Below, one piece after another: positions 11,096 through 22,962 of a stretch of DNA of 64,000 nucleotides. Origin of the DNA: Rhineura floridana (Eukaryota > Chordata > Lepidosauria > Squamata > Rhineuridae); contig NC_084489.1 of the NCBI RefSeq assembly GCF_030035675.1, forward strand, positions 77,490,270 through 77,554,269, written 5' to 3'. Position 1 is the stretch's first letter, and every line of letters starts with the position of its first letter. A model generated the notes under the pieces. It made no database searches. It worked only from the letters and a program-made list of their open reading frames with translations, and had not been told where the DNA came from. The position numbers and the translations under genes were made by a program.

Positions 11096-11369
11096 TTCCA
11101 ATCATCCACGCTTATTACAGCCCAGCCCTATACGTGCTTAGGCCAAAGTAAGGCCCTTTAAGTTTTGTGAGACTTGCCTTGAGGAAGCAAGATTAGGATC
11201 GGGTGCAAATTGCATGGAAAAATCGGTCTTGAAGAAAACGGGCACAGCCCCACCACCTGGGAATTCTGCCTGGCAAAGCCAACTCAGGTCCAAGCCAGAA
11301 AGAGTGGCGGAAGCCCAGTCAAATTTGATTCCGGATTGAAAAGCTTCAAGGAGGAGGGGGGGGAGTAAA

Positions 11370-12860
11370 CCCCATATCAGTGACGGTCCTCTCGCGAGCC
11401 TGAACTCACTTCCTCCTCGCTGAGCTTGCAGCCAAAGTATGGCGCGCGTGGGCCAAGCGAGGCTTGCCGGGGCTTCAGAGGCAGCCCGGCTCGGGGATCA
11501 AAGCGACGCGCTTTATGCAGATCGTTTGGCATCTCTCTCCGTCCCCCAATAACTTTTCCTGCAAAGAGTTTGCTCCGTTTCGCAGTGCCCCCCTTGGCGC
11601 GCCTTCCTGCCTCTTCCTCGGGGCCCTGTGGAGAAGGCGGGCAGCGCCGCTCTCCCTTCATTGCCCTGGCCAGACTTCGGGCCAGTCAGACACGGTGGTT
11701 CCCTCTTTTCCCCGCCGTCTCTCTCCGCCGCCACCTTCCCTCTGCGGGCTGCTTTCCTGGTTGGAGCCGCTCAAAGCGACCTGGTGGCTTCTGGGGGAAC
11801 GTAGCCGCCGCCGCCCGTTCTCCTCGGGCACACGGCTGGGGGCCTCTCTCGTGTGCGTGAGATAGGGGAGGACCCAGACCGGCCTCCGCCCCCCGCCTTC
11901 TCCCACCCCGACCCCAATTGCGGGACTTGAAAGGGCCCCCGACCCCCGCTCTCCACCCCCACCTGCCGCAGGTACCCTTGGAGGACCGCCTCCCCCCCCC
12001 GTTCCAAGGTCAACGCTCTGGGTGACGTTTTAATTGGCTCGCCTGGCAAGCCCGGGAACTCTGCACGTCGCCGGGACAAAACTGGCGAGGGTCACCGCGC
12101 GGCCAGCCCATCCCGAGGCCTCTTCGGAGTGACGGACGTCTCTATCTCCCTTCTCCCCCGGCCAGGCCTTGCCTGCGGAGCCATTCCTGGGGTTACGCGG
12201 GGCTCTGTCTGACGAGCCCCGGGGGGTGGGGATGGGGGGCGCGCTTGGAGACGAAAAGGAATCGCTCCTTGGCCCCTCGATTGCTGCCTGCCCTGTCAAG
12301 GTAGCCGGTCCTCGGGTCTCCTCTGCCCTGCAGACGGCGGGCGGGCTGGCATTCGTCCATCCTTGCCCCAGACCCCCACTGTCCTCCGAGCCGTCCTAGG
12401 CCACCCTTAGGCGTCTTGCCCTCCCTCACAACCGCCTGCACGCGCGGATCTGCTCAGAAGAGCTCGTTCATCCTGGAGGAAGGCCGCTGCTGGCCCCTGG
12501 TGACCCATCTACCTCAGCACGTCTCCACCCACCCAGGCATGCTGCCTTCCCCGCTAGAGTCTCCCCCCACCCCGGACTTCCCAGCTGCTGCGGAGTCCCA
12601 GGAATCGAGGTGCAATTCCTGGAGACCGCAGCCCGATATCCACTTCCCTGTGGGTTAATTCAGCACCCCGGAATTCTATGGGACTCGCTTCTCGGGAGTC
12701 GTGTGCAGCTTTAGACCTCGGCTATAGGTGTGAACGTTATCAGCGTGGCAATATGGAGGTTTACTCGGAAGCGCCACGGCGCTCAGCTGCAGCAAGCTGA
12801 ACCTCGGAGGGGACGCGACTAAGGAGGAGAAACTATCAGTCAGTCAGTGGGAAGGAAGGG
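11370..12860. other. CpG-rich domain, segment B
   Basis: A dense CpG island. ORFs of 60-144 codons run in most frames on both strands, as expected for stop-poor GC-rich DNA; none shows a recognisable domain. It contains an octamer-like TTTATGCAGATCG (11511-11523) and CCCCCAATAAC (11543-11553). No engrailed motif (for example RITNFFIDNILRPEFG or a homeodomain helix 3) was found on either strand. Confidence 0.6.
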
Positions 12861-15840
12861 GGTGTTAATATGGGGGGGGGGGGAAACAAAGCCGTCTCTT
12901 CCTCTCACTACTGGCCTTACTTTCAGGCGATTCCATCCCTCATTCAGCTGAATGAAGAAGCTCCAGTTTTGTTTCAGACAAAAAAAATTAATCGGGCGTC
13001 ATGGGTTCCTTTACTGATTGGATTTATAAACAAAGAAACAGGATGTGCAGGTTAACAAAGCAGGAAACCTGAATAAAAATAATGACCTGATAGGTAGGAT
13101 GTGTATCTGTTAAAATTAGGAGCCGGCCCAGTCAAAGTTAAGCCCCTCGGAGCCTCGCATGGGTTCCTAAGGAAAGCCTTAGGTAGGCATTAACTCTCCT
13201 ATTAAAAGGAAACTATTAAAACTTCAAAGTGTTTGGCTTTAACTAGATTTGGCTCTTTGTTTTGATTTCTCCTGAACGGTTGGTCTACGAGGTAGTGGTC
13301 CTGAGTTCAAGAAGTTGGCAAAATGATGCTGTAAAGTCTGTATCCGGCCCGTTCGCCACCCCGTTAAACTCAAAGCGCTGGGCTTAAGCCACGTTACTCC
13401 CAGCGGGCTCAAGGGAAATAAATCAGTTTCTGTGGTCTAATTTAACTATGAGTCTCGATGACAAAAGGGAGGTGGAAATGTAAAACCTTTCCTCTTGTGA
13501 CACTTTAAAACCTTAGTACTTCGGTTTAACAAGACACCGATGAGCCATCCTTTAGAATCCCTTGTTCGTGTGGGCAGGCCGGTGAATTGAACCAAAATGA
13601 TCTTACGCTTCCTAAATATAAGACCAGAGAAAGAGAGATTGGGATGGTGGCATAGTATTTCTTACTGAGCAAAATAAAGCAATGCCTTTCCTTGGGAAAG
13701 CCCGCCCCCCGCCCCCCATAAAGTTAGAAAATGTCCAGAAGCAAACTGGGGCAACTCAGTTCGAGGCTTTGGCCTTGACCAGCCGGCGGATTCTCCTTCC
13801 GATGGTGCCGACCTGCAGCTGGGGTCGATACTGTAAGTTTGCCTTGGCAGGGAGAAGATCTTATCAATAGGGATTACGCTCATATGCGTGGCGAGGTAAC
13901 AAGGAGGGCTCTGTTGGAGCGCTGCTTGGTATCTGTCAAAGAGCAGCCGGTTGTGCAACTCTCCCCCGCGACGGTGCGGGCACACGCAGAGACCCAGGAA
14001 TGGTGGATGCGTCTACTCCGCATTCAGCCGCTTGCTGGTCTCTGGTTGGGGGAGAGTTCACAAACGTGCTGATATTAGACTTCCTTTCGTGCCGCCCCTT
14101 ATGGGGGAAAAACATAATTCAAGGGCCAAAGGGGCCAAGAGTCGATCCCCAAAAATGTTAATTGCCCCCCCTTTTAAAACCTGCCTCCATTAAAGATTCT
14201 GCTTTTGCCATCATTAAAGTGCGTGAACACCCCCCACATTAGACTGCCCTTGCCTACGAGGAGAGGATTGAGCCCATCTCCTAGGACTCCCTGTTTAACT
14301 CGCATCCGACCCACTTCCCTTGGGTAGTCTGGACGGAGCTGGGAAAATCGCTCCTTGACCATGCACGGTAAAAGTTGGAGGGCGGTTGCAGCCGTGGGTT
14401 CAAAATTGCAAAGTTAAATACTTGTTTTTAATTTTCTGGCTCAGAAAATTTAACTACCAGGCCAGGTTTCTCCTGTGGCTGTTCTAATGGGCTTGCATAA
14501 ATAGTTTTGTTATTACCACTTGTCTGCTAAAACAACATTAGCTGCGCATCCTGACACATCGTATTTAAAGTCCTGGCAGCCAGGAGAAATCTCTCATCTA
14601 ATGCGTGTGGGGGGGAGGGGAGGAGAGAAAATTGAAATGAACTTGCTTCCGTATTGGTGGCGGAGGAAGGAAAGGAAGGGGGAGATATATATAGCCAGTT
14701 CGAAAAATTAACAAAACACGGCGCTTCTATTAGTTTTTAATCAGGTTTTGTGATTTTCGACATGTTTAAAGGACAAGACTGTGCTCACGGAGAAATATTT
14801 CAGCAGGAAATCTGTATGATTAAATATTTTTGCAATGGAGCGATATCCGGACCCACTGAAATGAGAATCGGGGCGGGGGGAGGGAGGCGGGGAGGACTTC
14901 CCCTCCATTCAGTGGGATGCCGATTACACCGAATAAGGCTGTCTTTTTAAACAACGTCCCATTTTAAAGAGCGGGCATCGGACGCCTAATTTCAATAGCA
15001 GGCATCGCAAAGAAGGCGTTCTCATTTCGCTGGCGTTTTTAGGCGAACTCTTCTAATCGTCCTTGCTCTGCAAATACGGACTCCATCCTTAACCCCACTT
15101 AAATCATTTGTTTGGATTTCAGAACGATTCAGGAGTGCAGAACAGGCTCGGGGAAATCTGAGTTTTTAGTTCTGGTATTGCATTTTCCGGGTTGCCATTA
15201 GATGCAGAAGGAACGCTTGGAGGCTGGTTCTCAACTCGCTAGAGAGACGCCCTCTTCCAACGGGTTGGCCTCCTTTTGAAAGGAAGGAGACCTGCGTAGG
15301 AGCTTCTTCCCGTTGGATCGTGTCTCTCATCAGGGGCAAAAGCCCCCTCCGATTGCAATGGGCCAGCGCTGCACACTCGATTCGCTTATTAAACCGTATA
15401 CACTGAAAGAAGCAACAAAATGGTTCGCCGTGTCGTCCAACAATTATAATAAATGTTTCTACCTAGAAGGAATCAACTCCTCTCCAAACCTTCCCTTCCA
15501 AGGCCGCGCTTCTTAATAGTTAAGAAAAGCACATTGAATTGACCACGGAGTGAGCCTACTTCGGATGGCACTCTTGGGATTTCCTGCTCCCACGTCGGAT
15601 GCCTCTTTTGAAGCGGGCCCTGGGTCCACTATGCTTTCCAGCGCCCCAGTCTCTGGGGTGGAATCTGGCACTCTCCAGCTTGCCTGTATGCAGGGATGCA
15701 TCTCTCAAGCCAAGGTGAAAAGCTGAGGAGAACTTCCCGATAGGCGTGCAAGAGATCTGAACCATTCAAAATAATGGCGTTGCATGCAACAGGGCTTTTC
15801 CATGAAAAAAAACACTGGCTTAATTTCTACCATGTTTTGG
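12861..15840. other. Unique, possibly conserved non-coding stretch within the CpG domain
   Basis: About 3 kb almost free of the repeats that crowd the rest of the window. It alternates AT-rich blocks carrying homeodomain-like TAAT cores and forkhead-like GATTTATAAACAAAG (13019-13033) with CpG-rich blocks (13650-14100, 14280-14350). No coding exon was recognised. Absence of transposons over this length in such a repeat-rich locus suggests constraint; this is inference. Confidence 0.4.
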
Positions 15841-18094
15841 GACACACCTTCAGAAACACGGGGCGGGGGAATATGTGGTGTTTAAAATGTCCTGCCCGGG
15901 TCAGCTCCGTTTGCACGGCCTTGGGTGCTCGTTCCCGCCCTCACACCCCGGGCAAACCATTTGTGCTGCTAATTGTTTTCAAAGCCGGAAAACTGTTTGC
16001 TTTGGGTTGGTGCAGCCCTTTCTGAGTTGTCTGTCTGTTCCGCCCGATTTGATCAACCGATTCTTAACAACACCAATACCCTCACACCCACACACGCCCG
16101 CAAAGAAGCAGTTGGCATTTTGCAAAAGCGGGTGGCTTGCAGCAAGTGTTACGCCACCTGGGGGCGAGCAGAGCAAAGGAGACGTTCCCTTGGCCAGCAA
16201 GGCTGAGCAAGCTTTCGGACCGCGCGTTCTCCTTCACGACCGCTGGAGAACAACGGTAAAAAAAAAAGCCATCGCCGAGATGGCCAAGATATGCCAAGCA
16301 GCTGCGGTTCCTCGGGGCAGGCAGGCACTGCCCACTCCTTGGCAGCCACCAACGGGTCTATGGCGCTTGGAGGCGCCTCCTAGCTATGGCAGCCTCTCGC
16401 TCGCCGTTGCAGGCCTAGATTCAGAACTCGGTTAAGCCAATGAGAGGCCTCCTTTCTAAGGAGATACACGCCCTCCGAAGCCAGTCCAGAAAGAAGCTAA
16501 TAAGCGAAAAGGTGGTGGTGGGGGAGATAACAGCTTCCTAAACTGGCCTGGCGTCTGGACTCGGCTGTGGGGCGGCCTGTTCTGGCCAATGGAGCCCGTC
16601 TGGAGTAGATGACGGAGGCGAACTTCTCTTACCGGGGTGGGGTAGGTGGGGTGGGGCGAGGACTGCCAGGCGGACTCGGCTCTGGTTGTCAGGCCGCAAC
16701 TTAAAAGAGTTTCGTTTTCAGTCCCGTAACTTTCCAACCCTGGAATTTCAAAAGCAACTTTACATTCCCGAGTCACCCTTCCAAGCGTGAAAAAATGGGC
16801 GTCCTTGCTGAGACGGCAGGAAAACCGCACTTGCTACCCACCTTCATGCCTGACCTTTATAAAATCCCTGCTCTTAAAACACAGTACGCAAAAAAAAGGG
16901 GGTGTGTGGAATCGGCCCTTTATTTTTGTTGGTATTGTCCCAAACAACCCAGTGAACCAAGGGGGAGGAGGAAAGGGAAGTGCTGATTTACATCTCCGTC
17001 CCTACCCAAGCCAATCTTTTAAGACCATAAAAACAGGGCGAAGGGAAACAAAACCAAGCCGGCAGCCATGGACCCGCTTCAGGCCCTCGCCCCTCTTCCA
17101 CGCCCCCGCATCCTTTCCTAGGTCAGTGGGCACAAGGAGCGATTAGGGGAAGCGATTGATCGCCCATCGCGGGGCTCCCCTTCCCCATTCAACTGGCGCG
17201 GCGTAATGAATTCGTCCCTGCGAAAACCTTACAAGGGATATCGGAGATTGACTGGGAGAGGAAGTGACACTTGACCCCTTTCGGATCCTGCGGCACCAGG
17301 GCGGGGAGAGGGAAAGCGAGCGAGCGAGCGAGCGCGCTTTCAAAATACGAGTCTGCCGGCTGGGAGGTGGGAGCGCCGATCCTCCCTCCCCCCCCCCCGG
17401 GCGTCGGCCAAGCGGGAAAGGCGCTTGCAGCCTGGAGCCGCTTCCTCCCTTGGCCCGGCCGCAAGCGCCTGGGGAGGTGCCAGACAGGGCCTCGGCGGCG
17501 GGTGTGGGGGAGAAAGCGGGCAGAGGCACTCTCCGCTGCCGCTGCTGACCCGGATCGCCACCGACGCCGGGAGGGGCGCCGTCGCTTGCTGCCCGCCCCG
17601 TCGGCGCAAGGTTAGCCCTCTCGGCGCAGGGAACCCAGGGAGGGCCAGAGAGCAGGAACCCGCGGAGGGCTTCCCTCTGCCTTGAAGCCGACGCGGGCCA
17701 GGCTAGGCCAGCTCCTGGTCCGGAGCTGCTCCAGGCGGCTGCCCGGCCGCTGCCTGCCATGGCGCATCGCTACCCCCCAGGTTTCTCTCTAAGCTGCCGT
17801 TGTTTCCTGCTTGCCAGGAGGCGCATCTCATGGCCGCCATCCTCCCGGCCTGGCCGGTGGGAGGCGAACATTGTTCCGGCTCGCCTGGGCGTGCGCACTT
17901 GCCTCCATTTGCCGCCCCGGCTAAAACTCCTGAAGGGCCCGGCGGTGGCGGTGGCGGTGGCGGAGAAATCGAAGGCCCATCCGACCCCTCGATTCACTTC
18001 TCCGCTATTCCTGGCAGTTGCTCGAACAAATAAGTGTGTCTCTCCGCCCCACCCCCTTCCACAGCTTGTTAGACGATCAACCAAATTCCTAGTT
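15841..18094. other. CpG-rich domain, segment C (densest)
   Basis: The most GC- and CpG-rich part of the window, especially 17140-17960, with GAGCGAGCGAGCGAGCGCGC at about 17316-17335. CCAAT boxes occur at about 16438 and 16575. Long GC-driven ORFs exist on both strands (minus 17143-17760, 205 codons; plus 17759-18112, 117 codons with a CTGCCATGG start context), but neither matches a family and the plus-strand one runs into the solo LTR. It may be a promoter for an unrecognised transcript. Confidence 0.55.
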
Positions 18095-18099
18095 ATAGC

Positions 18100-18555
18100 T
18101 GTTGGAATGTAAGGTTCAACTCCAACTTGGTGGGTTGAGGCTGCATGGGGTTAATAAGGGTAGCTAGAGAGCTAGACCTCTTGCTGGTTGAGGCTATACC
18201 TATCCCTTTGATCCTGCCATCTCTTCCCTTCCTGCTAGGCTGATAAGCAACAGGATGATCCACATCTTCTCTTTCTCTCTCCTCTCAACCAGGATGAGGG
18301 CCAGCACTGGGACCAGTGCAGGCTGCTCCAGCATAGCCAGTTAGCTAGATATAGAACTCTTTCCTATCCAGCATGTACTTCCAGAATAAAGTAGTTGTTT
18401 CTTATTTTAAAGCTTAAAGTCTCTGTCTGACTAATTTGCAGGGAAGGTAGTATCTTAGCAAAGATTCAAACATACACACACTAAGCTCGCTCAATACTCT
18501 CTGTTCCGCAGCGCTACGCAACTCTGCTACGCATCTCAATAGAGAAATTCCGACA
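18100..18555 (+). mobile_element. Solo LTR (fossil)
   Basis: A 456-bp segment with short inverted ends (TGTTGGAAT ... ATTCCGACA), flanked by a 5-bp direct repeat ATAGC (18095-18099 and 18556-18560). An AATAAA polyadenylation signal lies in the expected 3' third. No internal gag or pol sequence is present, so it is a solo LTR left by recombination. A 5-bp duplication fits Gypsy-type or endogenous retroviral elements. The clean ends suggest moderate age. Confidence 0.8.
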
Positions 18556-18589
18556 ATAGCAACAGTTTATGTTAAATTACATTTTATAG

Positions 18590-18800
18590 GAAATTTATTT
18601 ATTTATTTATTATTTCAATTTATATACCGCCCTTAGCGAAATAGCTCTCAGGGCGGTGAACAAACAAAATAAAATACAATATATCATAATAAAAATACAA
18701 AAACATATACAAACAAACAACGAAAAGCACAGCAAAAACAAAATAAATACTACAAAAATTAAAATACAGATTAAAAGATTAAAAAAGTTAAGGAAAGGCA
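18590..18800 (-). mobile_element. L2-type LINE 3' end fragment
   Basis: TTTATTTATTTATTATTTCA then ATATACCGCCC and CTCTCAGGGCGGTGAAC match the reversed 3' ends of the L2 copies at 51535 and 57588. An A-rich AAATACAAAAAC stretch follows. Confidence 0.75.
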
Positions 18801-19109
18801 AATATCTATCTATTTATCTAATCTATCTATGGTTAAATATGAAATATTGTTCATTTCCTAATGAACTCTGAGGCTGCAACCCTGACCGTGCTTTCTCGGG
18901 AGTAAATGCCGCCGTGCTCCATGGCGACTTCTAAGTAAAGGCAGGCCCAGAGGATCGGGCCACAAGAGCAAAAATGTCAGACCATCTCTTGCGTTCATAT
19001 TTGGAGGTTGGGGCTTTACAATCCTAATCCCATGTACTCGTTTAGTTTAGCTCCTGAGTAAACTTGTGCAGTTAGACAGCAAGCCAGTATACTTAAACTT
19101 CATTGGGCT

Positions 19110-19250
19110 TCGTTCTTTGAACTTGGGGGGAGGAGAAGTGGGGTGAGTGCTCTTGGGTCTTCCCTGTGGGCATCTGGTTGGCCACTGTGAGAACTCGATG
19201 GGCCGTTGGTTGGCCTGACCCAGCAGGCTGTTATGAGTAGGCATGCAGAG
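19110..19250 (+). mobile_element. CR1-type LINE 3' end
   Basis: GAGTGCTCTTGGGTC, GGGCATCTGGTTGGCCACTG and GCCTGACCCAGCAGG form the same conserved 3' terminal block as at 27940-28070 and, reversed, at 63880-64000. Confidence 0.65.
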
Positions 19251-19554
19251 TATTGCGCGATAAATTGGCTTTGTTGGTGTTTCTGATATAGCGAACCGTG
19301 CCCTGTGTGTGCGTGTGCGCGCAACATGCCCATTCTGTGGATTGGGGGGATTTACTTTGTACTTTAGCTGACGCTCACTGGAACATTTGCTTTTTGAAAT
19401 AAGTAAATCGCATCCCCAAATAGTTTGCTTGCCAAAGGACTGGGTCTGCTGCAGGATAAGGGCTTACCAGGATTTTGGCATGCTTTAAAAGAGGCGATCG
19501 CTGGCTGTTAATGAGCCAATTGACTCAAATTCCTGTTGGGACCCAGTTTCACCC

Positions 19555-20415
19555 CACTGCAGTAGTGTAGTGGCAAAGTCAGAAGTGCAGGGTCCCTTCA
19601 TAATAGTCACCCCACATAGCCACTCCCCCTTTCCCACTTCCCTTTGTCTCCCTTGCTTTTCCTGTCATCTTGGGAGTCTACACTCCACTGCAACAGATGT
19701 CCCTAGGAGTCAATCAGCATGAAAGGGGGAGCTGTGTGTTAGCTACCAAGAAGAGTCTTCTCAGTGGAAAACTCACCTTTCACCTGTTGGAAGTGGGGCA
19801 AGAGCAACTCCTGTTTTGTTCTTTTGTTTGTGCTCCAGATAGAGCTAGGGTCCTCCAGATGGATAGGCTTGTTTACCTTTACCTATGATGCTCTGACTGA
19901 CTTCCTTCTGTCGCTAGACTGTTACATCTTTAGGGAAGCTTACCTGCCCCTCCTCCTTCTGCTCTTTCCACTTCTTTCTTCTCTTTGTCTCTGCTCTCTC
20001 TCCTAGCATGGGGCTAACTCCAGCACTTGGGAGTAACGCCTCCAACTTAGTTAGAACTAGGTTTGCCTTTCTATCTACTATGTATTTCTACAAATAAACT
20101 AGCTTTTCTTATTTTACTAAGTCTCAAGTCTCAGTGATACTGATGCAGGGTAAAAGCCTTCTTAGGTAAACGCACACACGCGCTGGCACACTCGCATTTC
20201 AACATCTGCTGTTTCTCTGCTGCTGTGGTGCTGCTTTAAACTAAATTTAGCAAGCACAAACACACACAGCCAACATCAGCCTGGTTGGCTCCAGTCAGCT
20301 CAAAAGGACAAGGACTCTTCTCATTGGCTAACACACTCCCTTTTCACGCTGATTGGCTCATACATAGGGACCTGACTGAGACCCTGCTCCCAAAAAAGTA
20401 AGGGTTTTACAACAC
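19555..20415 (+). repeat. Second copy of the dispersed repeat, split by an LTR
   Basis: The left part (19562-19784) matches 5570-5765 and the sequence just after the BovB. The right part (about 20280-20410) matches 7840-8025. The intervening 19785-20207 looks like an LTR. Two copies of one repeat, each broken by a different retroelement, allow the original to be aligned. Confidence 0.65.
19785..20207 (+). mobile_element. LTR-like fossil
   Basis: It begins TGTTGGAAGT and ends CATTTCAACA, short inverted termini like those of the LTR at 18100. The 3' third is similar to that LTR in layout, with AATAAACTAG near the expected polyadenylation site. No internal coding region is present. No clean flanking duplication could be recognised, so the ends are approximate. 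Confidence 0.5.
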
Positions 20416-20463
20416 CCCACCACCACGGAGGGCTACGCCCCTGCACCCCAGACACACACACAC

Positions 20464-20563
20464 ACAAGCCTTCGCCAACCTGGTGCCCTTCAGATATGAT
20501 TGGCTAGGGCTGATGGGAGTTGTAGTCCAACAGCATCTGCAGGGCACCAGGCTGGCGAAGGCT
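20464..20563. mobile_element. Palindromic MITE
   Basis: AGCCTTCGCCAACCTGGTGC at the left pairs with GCACCAGGCTGGCGAAGGCT at the right, around a CTGATGGGAGTTGTAGTCC core shared with the other MITEs of this window. Confidence 0.8.
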
Positions 20564-20965
20564 ATCATACACACTTCTGCTTGGGGGCAGACGCCTCCTT
20601 GCCAGAGCCGCTCACCACTAGGCAGGGTGGGCCCTGCACATGAGGATAAAGAGGCCTCGGCGTCCATCTGTCCAGCCATCATCATCTGTCCCCTTCTGCC
20701 AAGGAGAATTGGCCCCTGGCCCGGGGGAGTTTGGTTGCCTGTAAAGGTCAATATGCGAGCTTGGCTCCTCCGCGGGAGTCTGAACACCTTCCCCCCAGTC
20801 GCGTGAATGAGGTTGGGAAAGCTTTGCAAATGATCCGGGGAGACGCGCATTCCTTCCACAGTCGAGGGGAAGGATTGGATCGGGCCTGCTAGAGAGGGGC
20901 CGGGCGAGCCGGCCAGTTTCCGACAGGCAGGAGGCAGGATGGGTTTGTTAAAATAACATGCTGCC

Positions 20966-20968
20966 GCC

Positions 20969-21016
<48 letters not shown>

Positions 21017-21019
21017 TCG
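20966..21019. repeat. (CTTT)n microsatellite
   Basis: About 13 uninterrupted CTTT units. Confidence 0.95.
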
Positions 21020-21282
21020 GAAAACTGGTTTTGGCTCACACTGAATTATCCACTCAGCCTCCTATCCTCCAAAAGTTGTTCTGACTGAACTAATCAACAG
21101 GACGCCTCGCTTCGCAAAAATCTAATTCATTAGAAAGAAAAGCAGAACATTCTCGCCTTTCTGAAGATCATCCCCAACCTGCAGGAGTGGCGTTCAAATG
21201 GTATTCCTTGCTGTTGGCTAGTAGTTCCAACCCCTCTTTATCCAGCAGGGGGCGCCTATTCGCTTCCAAACCCGGTAAAATG

Positions 21283-21480
21283 TAAATGGGCTGCCTTCAA
21301 GTCGCCTGACTTATGGCGACCCTATGAAGCGGTATTCAGAGGGGGTTTACCATTGCCTTCCTCTGAGGCTGAGACTGGCCCAAAGTCACCCAGGGAGCTT
21401 CATGGCTGTGTGTGGATTCGAACCCTGGTGTCTCAGGTCGTAGTCCCACACTCTAACCACTACGCCACACTGGCTCTCAC
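21283..21480 (-). mobile_element. Sauria-type tRNA SINE
   Basis: On the minus strand: tRNA-like head (GAGAGCCAGTGTGGCGTAGT), A/B-box region ending GGGTTCGAATCC, then body GGTGACTTTGGGCCAGTC and a BovB-like tail GGGTCGCCATAAGTCAGG. This is a well-preserved copy. Confidence 0.88.
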
Positions 21481-21589
21481 CAAACCTGTACAAGGTGCTA
21501 ATACTTCCCTTTAAAAGTCTAAAGGACTTGGGACACAACGACCTGAAGGAGCCCCAGACCAACTTGCCACTTCTTAAGATGGGGTGGGT

Positions 21590-21718
21590 AATTTGTAGTC
21601 TTCCAGATGTTCCTCGAATACCACTTCCATGATCCCTGACTATTGACCATCCTGGCTGGGGCTGATGGGATTTGGAATGCAGCAATATCTGAAGGACCAC
21701 AGGTCCCCTTCCCCTCCA
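21590..21718. mobile_element. Old palindromic MITE
   Basis: AATTTGTAGTCTTCCAGATG...CATCCTGGCTGGGGCTGATGG...AATATCTGAAGGACCACAGG is a diverged copy of the GGCCCTCCAGATGTTG palindrome family. Confidence 0.65.
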
Positions 21719-21719
21719 T

Positions 21720-21885
21720 CTTAAGATATTTGATTGAGACTCTTCACTTAGTTCTCTCCTTACATGGCAACCCAAGGACAGCGTCTTTTCTGTGGTGGCA
21801 CCCCAACTCTGGAATGCCTTCCCCAAAGAGTTATGATTGGTGTTGCCATGGCAATCTTTTCAGTTTTTCATTTGTTCAGACATTT
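21720..21885 (+). mobile_element. L2-type LINE C-terminal relic
   Basis: Sequence around CTGTGGTGGCACCCCAACTC and TGGAATGCCTTCCCC is the plus-strand counterpart of the conserved FSVVAPxLWNxLP block of the L2 copies at 51.7 and 57.8 kb. It is heavily decayed. Confidence 0.5.
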
Positions 21886-21999
21886 TAAATGATTATATTA
21901 ATTTTTATTGCTGCTTCTCATGTTGCTAATTCATTATAAATATTGATTTTGTTGCTGCTGTTTTGTATTTGGTATGAATCAGTTTGGAAGAAATATTTT

Positions 22000-22760
22000 A
22001 AAATAATAACTAGAAGCATTTTAAATAGCCTCATAATAAAATAAGAACACTGCAGTCTTGCCCCAGCCTAGCCCAATATTTAACTATATGGACCACTGTT
22101 TTTGTGACCCAGCTGACAGGTCAGATACCACTGGAACTTGTCAGTGGGTAAGAGGAGCCAGGTCAATTTTCATCTGTCCATCTAAGCTTCCCGCAAACAA
22201 GTCATGTGCAACATTCAGCACAACAAAAAAAAGTTATTGCATCAATTATCATGATGGGTAGACAGAGATTAATATATAGATGCAGCAGCTGCAGAAGGCA
22301 TCTGAGATCACCTGAATCAAGAGAAAACCACAAGTAATCCATTCCTGATCTTGACAGAGGTACTGGAATCCACCTTCATGTCACCTATTATTCCTTTGGA
22401 AATTCTGAATTAGAATTTCTGGGCTTGTTTATTTCAGGATTTCTAGACTTGTGGAGTGAAAAATGAAAAATGATGTTTCTGTCTGTGTAAACAAGGGGCA
22501 AGCACTTTCAACGACATGTTCATATTTGGGATCTAAAATAACTTTGCCCTTTTGGAATCAATCTTCAAACCCTTCATTGTGGAGCTGGACTGAATATTGA
22601 CTAATGTTCAAAATCCAATTAATTCTCCCATTTTACCAGTTAAATTTTCAAATGAGGAATTTCAAAACAAAATTCAATTTACATTTTGAATATAACTTTT
22701 TAAAGTAACTTTTTCTGCAAAATTCTGAATTTGAATGCTTTAGACATTTGGGTGGATCCA
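22000..22760. other. AT-rich intergenic DNA, nothing recognised
   Basis: No exon or identifiable repeat. Confidence 0.35.
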
Positions 22761-22763
22761 GAC

Positions 22764-22962
22764 TAAGGATGCAATCCTATACCTACTTACCTGAGAATAA
22801 GCCCCATTGAATTCAGTGGAGCTTACCTCTGTGTAGAGATGCAGAGGCTTGCTTTGCAAGTTGGTTGAACATTGGCCTCATTGAAATAAATGAGACAAGT
22901 TAGTCATGACTTCAGTCCAATTGATTTCAACAAGAACTAAGTTCAACTGATGTAGTCTGAAC
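22764..22962. repeat. Two palindromic repeat copies
   Basis: ATGCAATCCTATACCTACTT...AAGCCCCATTGAATTCAGTG is a GCAATCC-type palindrome. It is followed by GTTGGTTGAACATTGGCCTC...TGATTTCAACAAG, a second foldback. Confidence 0.6.

Noticed and set aside
17143-17760. 205-codon ORF on the minus strand
   Set aside because: It lies in the densest CpG stretch, is low-complexity Arg/Pro/Ser/Gly-rich, has no known motif and overlaps equally long ORFs on the other strand. GC-driven chance ORF.
8230-18094. EN2 (engrailed-2) as the gene of the CpG domain
   Set aside because: INSIG1-EN2 synteny made this likely, so both strands were searched for the homeodomain, the RITNFFIDNIL motif and the WVYCTRYSDRPSSGPR block. 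None was seen, so EN2 is not annotated.
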